A DNA stretch of 64,000 bases from Fimbriimonadia bacterium. GTDB taxonomy: Bacteria > Armatimonadota > Fimbriimonadia > Fimbriimonadales > Fimbriimonadaceae. The DNA lies in assembly GCA_030430755.1 (NCBI GenBank), contig JAUIKO010000002.1:62001-126000 (forward strand), read 5' to 3'. The notes beneath the pieces are model-generated. The model was given only the letters and a program-made list of their open reading frames with translations. It made no database searches and was not told where the DNA came from. The position numbers and the translations under genes are program-made. Positions 1 to 7,420 of the stretch are shown one piece after another (position 1 is the first letter of the stretch; each line of letters begins with the position of its first letter).

Positions 1-359
1 GCTTTGTTCAGAACAGACGGATCTGCAAATTGATCAGATATCACGTAATTACAATCGACTTGTTCCAATACATTCTCAATAGATCTTGCATGCCCCCAGG
101 CTAATAATTTATTCAGATTTTTAAATTTCTCATATAACTCGTTATATTTAGATGGTCCTATCACTATAATTGAATGCTTACAAACAGACTTAATAATTGG
201 CAATAAATGTAAAACTTTTTTGTCAGAAAGTTTCTTACAATCTTTCACACCAGATAAAAATTCAGCAGAAGATAGATCTACATGACAAGCAGCAATAACA
301 AGTGGTCCAAAGTAATCCCCCTTACCACTTTCATCTACCCCTATTCTCGAAATACTCAT
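1..359 (-). CDS. rnhC: Ribonuclease HIII-like protein (3' end outside window)
   Basis: Reading from an ATG at 359 toward position 1, the protein starts MSISRIGVDESGKGDYFGPL and remains open to the window edge (about 119 residues visible). The segment GVDESGKGDYFGP is the first catalytic motif of type 2 RNases H, and the GDYFGP form is typical of RNase HIII. These enzymes cut the RNA strand of RNA-DNA hybrids, using metal bound by the first Asp and Glu (D9 and E10 here). Classical RNase HIII carries a TBP-like substrate-binding domain of about 80 residues before this motif. That domain is absent here because the motif lies at residue 7. RNase HII is the alternative identity. Confidence 0.8.
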   Translation of the reverse strand, partial: MSISRIGVDESGKGDYFGPLVIAACHVDLSSAEFLSGVKDCKKLSDKKVLHLLPIIKSVCKHSIIVIGPSKYNELYEKFKNLNKLLAWGHARSIENVLEQVDCNYVISDQFADPSVLNK

Positions 360-524
360 GCTATCATACTACTCTAAATCATAATAATCCATACGGAAGA
401 CAACATACCCCAGCATAAGTTATATAAATTTCCAACATTAAACATAGGGCCACACCGGTATTTATACATGTTTTTAATCATTAATATTACTTATTTTAAA
501 TTTTTAAAAGGAAAAATAAATTAA

Positions 525-944
525 ATGTATAATCTAAAGTATATGAAAACACTTACTAAATTGCACATTAATGCAGTGTTAGCCATTACAGCTTCAACCA
601 TTACCAACATAGGTTTTGCGATAAATCCTTATGTTCATCCTCACACCAGCTACTGGAATAATGAGTGCATTACTCTTAAAGAAGCAATGGAATACAATAA
701 GCTTATAGAATCAACACACGAAATATCCAATGAAAAAGAATCCAACGATTCAAAACCAGAAGATAATTTAGTAGAAAACGCTACTTCTCAAAATGATGTA
801 CAGAAAGACAAGTCAACTGCTGAAGCAGAATTTTTTGAAGAAGAAATTTCAGAAGAAGAACTTTTCTCATCTCTTATTAATGAAGAAGAAAAATTACAAT
901 TATTACTAGTTCAATTAAGCAACAACACTACACCTGCAATTTGA
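525..944 (+). CDS. Small exported acidic protein, unknown function
   Basis: A 139-aa protein with ATG at 525, preceded by AAAGGA at 507-512. A second ATG at 543 would place a Sec-type signal (MKTLTKL, then a hydrophobic run to NIGFA) right at the N-terminus. The mature part is low-complexity and very rich in Glu, Asp, Asn and Ser, with a Glu-rich stretch near residues 105-125 (FFEEEISEEELF). I recognise no domain. It converges with the RiPP-like precursor gene, and a long hairpin lies between them. Probably a secreted or periplasmic protein; the function is unknown. Confidence 0.55.
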   Translation: MYNLKYMKTLTKLHINAVLAITASTITNIGFAINPYVHPHTSYWNNECITLKEAMEYNKLIESTHEISNEKESNDSKPEDNLVENATSQNDVQKDKSTAEAEFFEEEISEEELFSSLINEEEKLQLLLVQLSNNTTPAI

Positions 945-1008
945 TCACCCGTTAACGCATCTTTATAGGACGTATTTTTATTCAGTGCAGTCAGTTTAAT
1001 AATAAATT

Positions 1009-1069
1009 ATTAATATTATATAGAACGAGAATACAAGTGTTATTTATTCCCGTTCTATATAATATTAAT
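1009..1069. terminator. Long hairpin between convergent genes
   Basis: Two 25-nt arms (1009-1033 and 1045-1069) are inverted copies with one mismatch, separated by an 11-nt loop. The hairpin sits between the ends of the genes at 944 (+) and 1169 (-), where a bidirectional terminator is expected. The outer arms are A/T only and there is no separate T-tract, so termination is inferred. The arms are longer than in most intrinsic terminators. Confidence 0.5.
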
Positions 1070-1168
1070 CCGCATTTTTAATCTGTATTTTTAATCTACC
1101 AATAAAACCTCTCGGCAAAATCTTTGCGACTACTTCTTTGGCTCTACTAGAACAAACGCGAGAAATTT

Positions 1169-1597
1169 TTATTTACTGGTACCAAAATTATGTATCACCT
1201 GATTCGGCGTTACAACACATCCGTTATTAGAATTAATACCAAAAGGTAAACCCATATAAGGCGTACTAGGCATATTAGGTGGACCTATGATAGAAGTAGA
1301 GCTCCAACCAGCTGGAGCAACTCCCCCAGCTACCACATCAAGATCATCATTCTTTATTTGATTAACAGTACTCTCTAGTTTTTTAGGAAGTACAATGTGA
1401 AAAGTGTTATTATACAACGGTAAAGAAAATGTTATTTTTAATCCTGATTCAAATTGAAGATCTAAATACCTATGAAATGCTTCTCTAGGGTTATGTAAAA
1501 ATTCGTTTGATAACCTAGGTTGCTTTAAAAGTAATTCATTTAATACTTTCTGAATCTGAGACTGCTGTAAGTGAAGTGTTCTACTATCAATATACAT
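1169..1597 (-). CDS. Putative RiPP precursor with NHLP (nitrile hydratase-like) leader
   Basis: From ATG at 1597 the protein has 142 residues; a TTG at 1630 in the same frame is less likely. Residues about 20-92 read like the NHLP leader family, which derives from the nitrile hydratase alpha subunit: FLHNPREAFHRYL, then FHIVLPKKLES, then DDLDVVAGG. The double glycine at residues 91-92 matches the leader cleavage site used by peptidase-containing ABC exporters. The 50-residue putative core begins VAPAGWSSTSIIGPP. It is rich in Pro, Ser, Thr, Gly and Asn and has one Cys. NHLP leaders serve proteusin- and azole-type RiPPs. No modifying enzyme or transporter lies in the window, so maturation would have to act in trans. 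Neighbours are tRNA-Gln and a convergent exported protein. The leader call is fairly strong; the product type is unknown. Confidence 0.75.
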   Translation of the reverse strand: MYIDSRTLHLQQSQIQKVLNELLLKQPRLSNEFLHNPREAFHRYLDLQFESGLKITFSLPLYNNTFHIVLPKKLESTVNQIKNDDLDVVAGGVAPAGWSSTSIIGPPNMPSTPYMGLPFGINSNNGCVVTPNQVIHNFGTSK

Positions 1598-1710
1598 GAT
1601 AGTATTATTATTCCCTAGAAGGTAATGCAATCATTCTGCAATAAATATCGTTTTTTAAATATTCATTCAATGTATATAATGTTGCAGCAATGAAAAAAAT
1701 AGTTCTGTGG

Positions 1711-1781
1711 CTGCCGGACTAGGATTCGAACCTAGACTGACGGCACCAAAAACCGCTGTCCTGCCATTAGACGATCCGGCA
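1711..1781 (-). tRNA. tRNA-Gln (anticodon TTG)
   Basis: The minus strand folds as a 71-nt cloverleaf. The acceptor stem is TGCCGGA/TCCGGCA with discriminator G, the T-arm loop is TTCGAAT and the anticodon loop is TTTTGGT with anticodon TTG. A CCA end is encoded (1708-1710 on the plus strand). The weak U1-A72 type acceptor closure and G73 are usual for tRNA-Gln. Confidence 0.93.
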
Positions 1782-1875
1782 ACTATAACTTTATTATACT
1801 CTTATTTTTAACAGAATCCTCAAGGAAAATAGATAAAGCTTAGAAAATTAATAACTATCATACATTTCATTTAAG

Positions 1876-2586
1876 CTATCGATTCATAAACTCTTTTCTT
1901 AATCTTGACGGAAACTTTTCTAAAGCATATCGAAGCATTGTTCTAGGCATATTTCCTATATGAGTATCAAGAAAGTCAACGAGTTCATCAAAATTTTTCT
2001 TTCCAGCTTCCCTAAGCATCCAACCTACAGCTTTATGAATTAAGTCATGAGGATCATTTAACAATACCTTAGAAATTTCAAAGGTTGATTGTAAATCATC
2101 CTGTTTTATGAACGCTTGAGTTGCAACAATCGCTATGCGTCTATCCCATAGTACTGGAGATCTAGCAAAATCAAATAATACACCCCTATCTTTATCTTTT
2201 AGAAATTCTCCTACAATATACCCAGCACTTAAATCGACCAAATCCCAATTATTGACATACCTTCTGTGCTTAATATAAAAATCATAAATATTTTTTTTAT
2301 CTGTATCAGATGCTATTTTATATTTATTTACTAGAAGAATTATCGCTAACAATCTTTCTTCATGAATTTTAGAAGATAACAAGAAAAGCAAATCATCTAA
2401 ACTAATATCAAGATACTTTTTCGCAATTTTACGAATATCTGGAACATAAACTCCAATAAAAATATCACCTTCTGCATACTCTCCAGGTCCTGTCTTAAAA
2501 AACTTTTGGAGACAAGAAACTCTATCTGGATTTGCTACTGATTGTAATTCTTTTTGAATTGAATTTATTATAGACTCTTTCATCAT
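1876..2586 (-). CDS. AlkD-like DNA alkylation repair protein (HEAT-like glycosylase)
   Basis: A 236-aa protein built of helical HEAT-like repeats. Family hallmarks include YVPDIRKIAKKY near residue 50, KIHEERLLAIILLV, the segment YVNNWDLVDLSAGYIVG and LWDRRIAIVATQAFI. The tail LIHKAVGWMLREAGKK and MPRTMLRYALEKFP is highly characteristic of AlkD. These enzymes excise positively charged 3- and 7-alkylpurines from DNA without base flipping. The start is one of two adjacent ATGs (2586 or 2583). It stands alone after tRNA-Gln. With Ogt at 34.4-35.0 kb it gives two alkylation-repair functions in this window. Confidence 0.9.
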   Translation of the reverse strand: MMKESIINSIQKELQSVANPDRVSCLQKFFKTGPGEYAEGDIFIGVYVPDIRKIAKKYLDISLDDLLFLLSSKIHEERLLAIILLVNKYKIASDTDKKNIYDFYIKHRRYVNNWDLVDLSAGYIVGEFLKDKDRGVLFDFARSPVLWDRRIAIVATQAFIKQDDLQSTFEISKVLLNDPHDLIHKAVGWMLREAGKKNFDELVDFLDTHIGNMPRTMLRYALEKFPSRLRKEFMNR

Positions 2587-2843
2587 TTCATCCAGATTAA
2601 AATAGTTAGTATGAAACTACTGAAGCTAATAAAGATAATAACTCATAGTAATATTTGATCGCGACCAACAAGAAAAACTAATATTCTCTTTAAATAAAGT
2701 CACCAATTCTTCTTTAAAAGCACCTACACTCAAACATCAGATTCGATGAGAGAGCTACCACAAACATTCTACCCTTTCTCTATATCATAACATACATGTT
2801 AAGCAAAAGGTAATCAATTATTTCGTAAGGTACATCCTGAATA

Positions 2844-2883
2844 TAAAAATTCTTACCGATCTGTATATTAGACCGGTAAGAAT
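2844..2883 (-). terminator. Intrinsic terminator of the SLH porin gene
   Basis: On the minus strand a 14-bp stem (ATTCTTACCGGTCT paired with AGATCGGTAAGAAT, one G-T wobble) has a 7-nt loop and is followed by a run of T. It lies about 32 nt past the porin stop codon. In the rest of the 328-base gap (2587-2914) I see no gene. Confidence 0.85.
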
Positions 2884-2914
2884 AAAGATAATAACTTATT
2901 GAAGTTTAAAAACC

Positions 2915-5068
2915 TTAAAATTTAATCATATAATTTACAAATATAGAGCCACCAGACAAATCATCTGTTACTCCAGACAATCCAAAGTCGACCAAATTTT
3001 GTGTTTTATTAACTTGACCATACTGATAACCTATACGAACATTGCTATCTTTTGTTGCTTTATGGTCGATGTATATGGTGCCAAAACCTAACCAAGATTG
3101 ATCTGCATTGTTCTTATTATAGTGACCATAAGTAACTTCACCATTTATAAAGTTTTTCTTACATTTGCTATATTGAACATGACCACCTACTAGAGTCAAT
3201 GAATTATCTTTTCTATCATCATTTACTCCAGATAAGTATTCTCCAAGAGCCGATAATTTTAAATTTTCAGTTGCGCTCCATTGAGTTTTTCCACTAAAAC
3301 CCTTTAGATTAGATGCAGATCCAACAAGTGAAGATGCAGCCCAATTTCCAGGAGCCGTATAATTTGGTCCAACCATGCGATATCCAAAGGTACCTAATAA
3401 TTCAGGCGTATAATAAATAACTTCTCCAAAAGATGCATAAGCCTCCTTCAGTTCTAGCGATTTATTATTCTCAGAGTAATAGGCATTTGCAAGCCCTACC
3501 TTGAAACCAACTTTTGGATGAACAAAGAACATGGCGTCTCCTCCATAAACTCCAGAGCATAGATCTGTTTTTTCATCTCGAGACATATCTAATAATCCTA
3601 AGTTTAATTGGCCATACCCACCAAGTTTATGAGAATAATGTAAACCAAAAACAGTATCAGCGAGTCCTACTGAATCAGCAATATATCCACCATTAGGTTT
3701 TTTAATCACTAATGTACAAGGATTTGTGAGTGGACCTCCAGTAACCTTTGTACTTCCTCTGAATGCCGTTAAAGAACCATATGTATCATGAGAAGCCGAT
3801 ATTTTTGCACCATCAAAGATATAGTTCCCATCATTCCATCTATCATTGTTATAAAACATTGAATTTGCATGAGATCTTTTCAATAACATATCTGTTATCT
3901 GATACCCCTGTCTTCCAAAAACGCCTTTTACATCAAATCCGTTCCAATTGGAATGATATGCCATTCTTATTTCAGGAACATAACTCCGAATTTCATCGTA
4001 ATTCATTAAGGTTCCCATAGACTTATGAGAATAATTTCCTAAACCTCCCATAGACATAGGGAGTAAAAATGGAGCAGGCATCTTCTTGGATTTATAATAA
4101 TCGGTCATATTCTTTTCTATTCTAGAATCCCCTAAAACATTACCAAATACAATAGAACCTTTCCAATTCCAAGTGTCACTCAACTCACCCGCTAAACCAA
4201 GGTTAAACTCATAAAAGTTTTGATAGTTCTTTAATAAGCTATCTCCTGCAATACCTGATCCATTACCAGCTAATGCGTAGTAGTCATCTGACAAAGATAA
4301 CGCATGTTTTGTCTGAGTATCTATATTAGCTTTACTCACATGAGAAGTCATCCCAAGAACATTAAAATCCCCTGTTATTTTTACAGGAAGTTTGTTCGTT
4401 AATGCATCGACTTTTACATTTAAATTATCTAATAAAGATTGATTTTCTTTTATAGGTTTTCTTAATGCGATTAATTCTTTCTTAAACTCAGAAGTTAATG
4501 TAGACAGATTCCCTAAATCATCTTCTGTAAAACTTGTTAATTTCGAATCACTTAGTGCTTTTTTAACAATCTCAAGTAATTCTTTTAATTCTGAAGAATG
4601 AATAACATCTAAAACCTCTAAAATACCTTGTTTGATAAGCTTTGCTGATTTCAGTTCACTCTCTAGGCTTTTCCAAATTTCGTTTATTGAACATGCAAAC
4701 TCAAATCGAGTCAACAGTTTTTTTCCAGCAAATTTTTTGGATGTTTCACCAGAAATAAATCCTTTTTGCTGCATCTTGGAAATGTATTTATATGCCCAAT
4801 GATTCTTACTAACATCGACAAAATCAGAATGGAAATGATTCAAATAATAATCTTTACTAGTCTGAGATTCTGACTGTTTTTGCTTCTTACAATCACAGTC
4901 GTTACTACATTTACAATTGACACCACAAGGACATCCATTCTTGCTATTACAAGTCATTCCTTTGGAGGGTGTATTCTCTACACTTGTTGCTAAATCTGCG
5001 TATATCCCTATACTATTTAGAACAAAAGTAGATGCTATTATGGAAAATCTTACTAATTTTTTTTTCAT
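2915..5068 (-). CDS. SLH-domain outer-membrane porin (OprB-like), with Cys cluster
   Basis: I chose the ATG at 5068 because AGGAG sits 5 nt upstream and the product then begins with a clean Sec signal (MKKKLVRFSIIASTFVLNS). This gives 717 aa. After the signal comes a stretch with seven Cys in about 21 residues (CxC pairs, around residues 38-58). It is followed by an SLH domain (DVSKNHWAYKYISKM, then FAGKKLLTRFEFACSI), a coiled-coil region, and a C-terminal region that reads as a beta barrel ending in FVNYMIKF. SLH-coiled coil-barrel porins link the outer membrane to the cell wall and pass small solutes; they are typical of cyanobacteria and relatives. The gene is monocistronic with its own terminator. 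The Cys cluster is not a usual family feature. Confidence 0.85.
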   Translation of the reverse strand: MKKKLVRFSIIASTFVLNSIGIYADLATSVENTPSKGMTCNSKNGCPCGVNCKCSNDCDCKKQKQSESQTSKDYYLNHFHSDFVDVSKNHWAYKYISKMQQKGFISGETSKKFAGKKLLTRFEFACSINEIWKSLESELKSAKLIKQGILEVLDVIHSSELKELLEIVKKALSDSKLTSFTEDDLGNLSTLTSEFKKELIALRKPIKENQSLLDNLNVKVDALTNKLPVKITGDFNVLGMTSHVSKANIDTQTKHALSLSDDYYALAGNGSGIAGDSLLKNYQNFYEFNLGLAGELSDTWNWKGSIVFGNVLGDSRIEKNMTDYYKSKKMPAPFLLPMSMGGLGNYSHKSMGTLMNYDEIRSYVPEIRMAYHSNWNGFDVKGVFGRQGYQITDMLLKRSHANSMFYNNDRWNDGNYIFDGAKISASHDTYGSLTAFRGSTKVTGGPLTNPCTLVIKKPNGGYIADSVGLADTVFGLHYSHKLGGYGQLNLGLLDMSRDEKTDLCSGVYGGDAMFFVHPKVGFKVGLANAYYSENNKSLELKEAYASFGEVIYYTPELLGTFGYRMVGPNYTAPGNWAASSLVGSASNLKGFSGKTQWSATENLKLSALGEYLSGVNDDRKDNSLTLVGGHVQYSKCKKNFINGEVTYGHYNKNNADQSWLGFGTIYIDHKATKDSNVRIGYQYGQVNKTQNLVDFGLSGVTDDLSGGSIFVNYMIKF

Positions 5069-5300
5069 TATACTCCTAACAATACTAGCATTAGTTAAAC
5101 ATCTAACTAATACTAGTATATTCAGAATCCGAAAAGATTGCTTCACTACAATATTGTATCGAAAGCCATTTATAACAGCCTATTTCCTTGATCTACATCA
5201 CACCTTACAAGCATTTGCAATTAAGTAACTTTTTGAAGTAAAATATATTATATCTTCGCAAATATTGAATAAAATAAATTCAATATGGACACTTTCAAAA

Positions 5301-6407
5301 ATGGTATCAAACATGGAATCTGTTGCAAAATCCTCCGAACATATTAAAAAAACTCTTATCGGCTTATCCACTATCGAAATACAAGAATGGTGTATAAAAA
5401 ACGATCTACCATCCTGGAGAGGCAAGCAGATTTCTGAAGCCATTTACAAGCAACAAGTAGAAAGCATCGACCAGATCATTCAACTCCCTAAAAACATAAG
5501 AGAAAAACTTCAAGAAGAATTTAATCTATCAAACTTAGAACTAAGTAAAGAGTTTCACTCCTCAGATGATGTTACAAAATGTTTAGTTCATGGAGGAGAT
5601 TCTCAAGTATTTGAATGTGTACTACTCCCTTATGAAGATCGTGTTAGCTGTTGTTTAAGCAGCCAAGTAGGTTGCCCAATGGGTTGTAAATTCTGTGCTA
5701 CTGGGCTTGGAGGATTTGATAGAAACCTAACAACGAGTGAGATCGTATCTCAATACTTACTGCTACAACTTAGAAGTAAGCGGAGAATATCCCATGTTGT
5801 ATTTATGGGGATGGGTGAACCTTTACTCAATTATAATAACTTAGTGAAAGCAATAACCATATTACACGAAGAGATCGGCTTAAGCTTAAGACATATTACT
5901 GTTTCTACAGTTGGTTTAGTACCCCAAATAAAAAAATTAACAGAATTAAAATTACCCATCCACTTAGCGCTTTCACTCCATTCACCATCTGATGAAATAC
6001 GATCGAAACTTATGCCGGTAAATAATAGATGGCCTGTCAAGGAAGTCGTTGGTACAATGATAGAGTATCAAAAAGCTACCAGACGTAAAATCACCATTGA
6101 ATATCTATTAATAGACCAAGTAAACGATTCTTATCAAGAAGCAGATGCCATCGGAGAACTCTTACAAGGCATACCTTCTATTGTAAACATTATTCCTTTC
6201 AACTATGTTGATACAGAAAATGGATTCAAGCGTCCATCAAATGGAAGAATCGAAGCCTTTAAAAATCAACTCAGGTTAAATGGCCTTACCGTTACTCAAC
6301 GGCAAGAGCGAGGACATGACATCGCTGCAGCCTGTGGACAATTAGCTGGTGAACACAGTGGAAGATTTGCAAGAAGACTAGAAAAAAATCTATTTACCGT
6401 AAGATAA
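5301..6407 (+). CDS. rlmN: 23S rRNA/tRNA adenine-C2 methyltransferase RlmN
   Basis: A radical-SAM enzyme of about 368 aa that methylates C2 of A2503 in 23S rRNA and A37 in some tRNAs. It has the GCPMGCKFCATG motif (CxxxCxxC cluster ligands), VFMGMGEPLLNY, the HITVSTVG stretch, and the C-terminal catalytic Cys in DIAAACGQL. The frame stays open to a TTG at 5265. ATGs at 5301 and 5313 are more likely starts, but neither has a clear Shine-Dalgarno, so the exact start is open. It diverges from the porin gene and precedes lptB by 107 nt. Confidence 0.95.
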   Translation: MVSNMESVAKSSEHIKKTLIGLSTIEIQEWCIKNDLPSWRGKQISEAIYKQQVESIDQIIQLPKNIREKLQEEFNLSNLELSKEFHSSDDVTKCLVHGGDSQVFECVLLPYEDRVSCCLSSQVGCPMGCKFCATGLGGFDRNLTTSEIVSQYLLLQLRSKRRISHVVFMGMGEPLLNYNNLVKAITILHEEIGLSLRHITVSTVGLVPQIKKLTELKLPIHLALSLHSPSDEIRSKLMPVNNRWPVKEVVGTMIEYQKATRRKITIEYLLIDQVNDSYQEADAIGELLQGIPSIVNIIPFNYVDTENGFKRPSNGRIEAFKNQLRLNGLTVTQRQERGHDIAAACGQLAGEHSGRFARRLEKNLFTVR

Positions 6408-6514
6408 TTTTATGTCTGAAAAGTTTTTTATGTACAATATAAAGATCTAAACACAAATATGTGTAAAATCTTGTTAGTGACTATCTATAAATATGTCATT
6501 CCATTCTATTCGTT

Positions 6515-7234
6515 ATGCAAATTAAAACAGAAAACCTCATTAAATCATATAAAGGAAGAAGTGTTGTCAATGGTGTTTCTATCGATATCCAACAAAATGA
6601 GATCGTAGGATTACTAGGACCAAATGGAGCAGGTAAAACGACAACATTCTATATGATAACGGGAATTGTAAAGCCAACCAGTGGCGAAGTCTTCTTTGAT
6701 GATTCTAATGTAACCAATTACCCCATGTATCAAAGGAGTAAGATGGGAATTGGATACTTAGCTCAAGAAAACAGTATTTTTAGAAAATTATCTATTAAAG
6801 ACAACATAACCCTCGTTATGGAAATGAACGGTTACAATCCTTCAGAAATCCATAACACTATAGAATATCTAGCAGAGGAATTCCATATTAAGCATATTCT
6901 AGATAGTGTTGGAAGTGTTTTGTCCGGTGGTGAACGCAGACGAGTCGAAATAGCAAGAGCAATTTCAACCAACCCTAAATTCTTATTTTTAGATGAACCG
7001 TTTGCAGGTATAGATCCAGTTACCATCGAAGAAATTCAAAAAATACTCTTTAAACTCAAAGACAAAGGAATAGGAATTTTAATCACCGATCATAATGTTT
7101 CAGCTACACTCAAAATTACTGATAGAAACTTTATTCTTATCGATGGAAAAATTATTACTTCTGGTAATACTGAAACTATTGTTAATAATCCACTTGTTAA
7201 AAAATACTATTTAGGAGAAAGTTTTAAACATTAA
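6515..7234 (+). CDS. lptB: LPS export ABC transporter ATPase LptB
   Basis: A 239-aa ABC ATPase with Walker A GPNGAGKTT, the Q-loop region GYLAQENSIF, signature LSGGERRRVEIARA, Walker B FLFLDEPFAGIDP and switch His in ITDHNV. The EPFAGIDPVTIEEIQ segment and the short single-domain form identify LptB. With LptFG it powers extraction of lipopolysaccharide from the inner membrane. This supports a Gram-negative envelope. LptF, LptG, LptA and LptC are not in the window. Confidence 0.93.
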   Translation: MQIKTENLIKSYKGRSVVNGVSIDIQQNEIVGLLGPNGAGKTTTFYMITGIVKPTSGEVFFDDSNVTNYPMYQRSKMGIGYLAQENSIFRKLSIKDNITLVMEMNGYNPSEIHNTIEYLAEEFHIKHILDSVGSVLSGGERRRVEIARAISTNPKFLFLDEPFAGIDPVTIEEIQKILFKLKDKGIGILITDHNVSATLKITDRNFILIDGKIITSGNTETIVNNPLVKKYYLGESFKH

Positions 7235-7420
7235 ATTCCATGAATACTTAACGTGTTTATTCTCTAAATACCAAGATATATCTTTATATCATACATTCCA
7301 TATCATTCATATTATTTTTTGTTAAACTTGTATTTTTTTGATCTATTTTATAAGCATATTTACTGTAAAATATAGTAGTATATTCATACAGGGTTATACA
7401 CCAACTTAATTTACAAGCTG

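Noticed and set aside
4917-5443. Open frames of 103 codons (+) and 81 codons (-) around the porin/rlmN divergent region
   Set aside because: They overlap the well-supported porin and RlmN genes in other frames and have no independent support.
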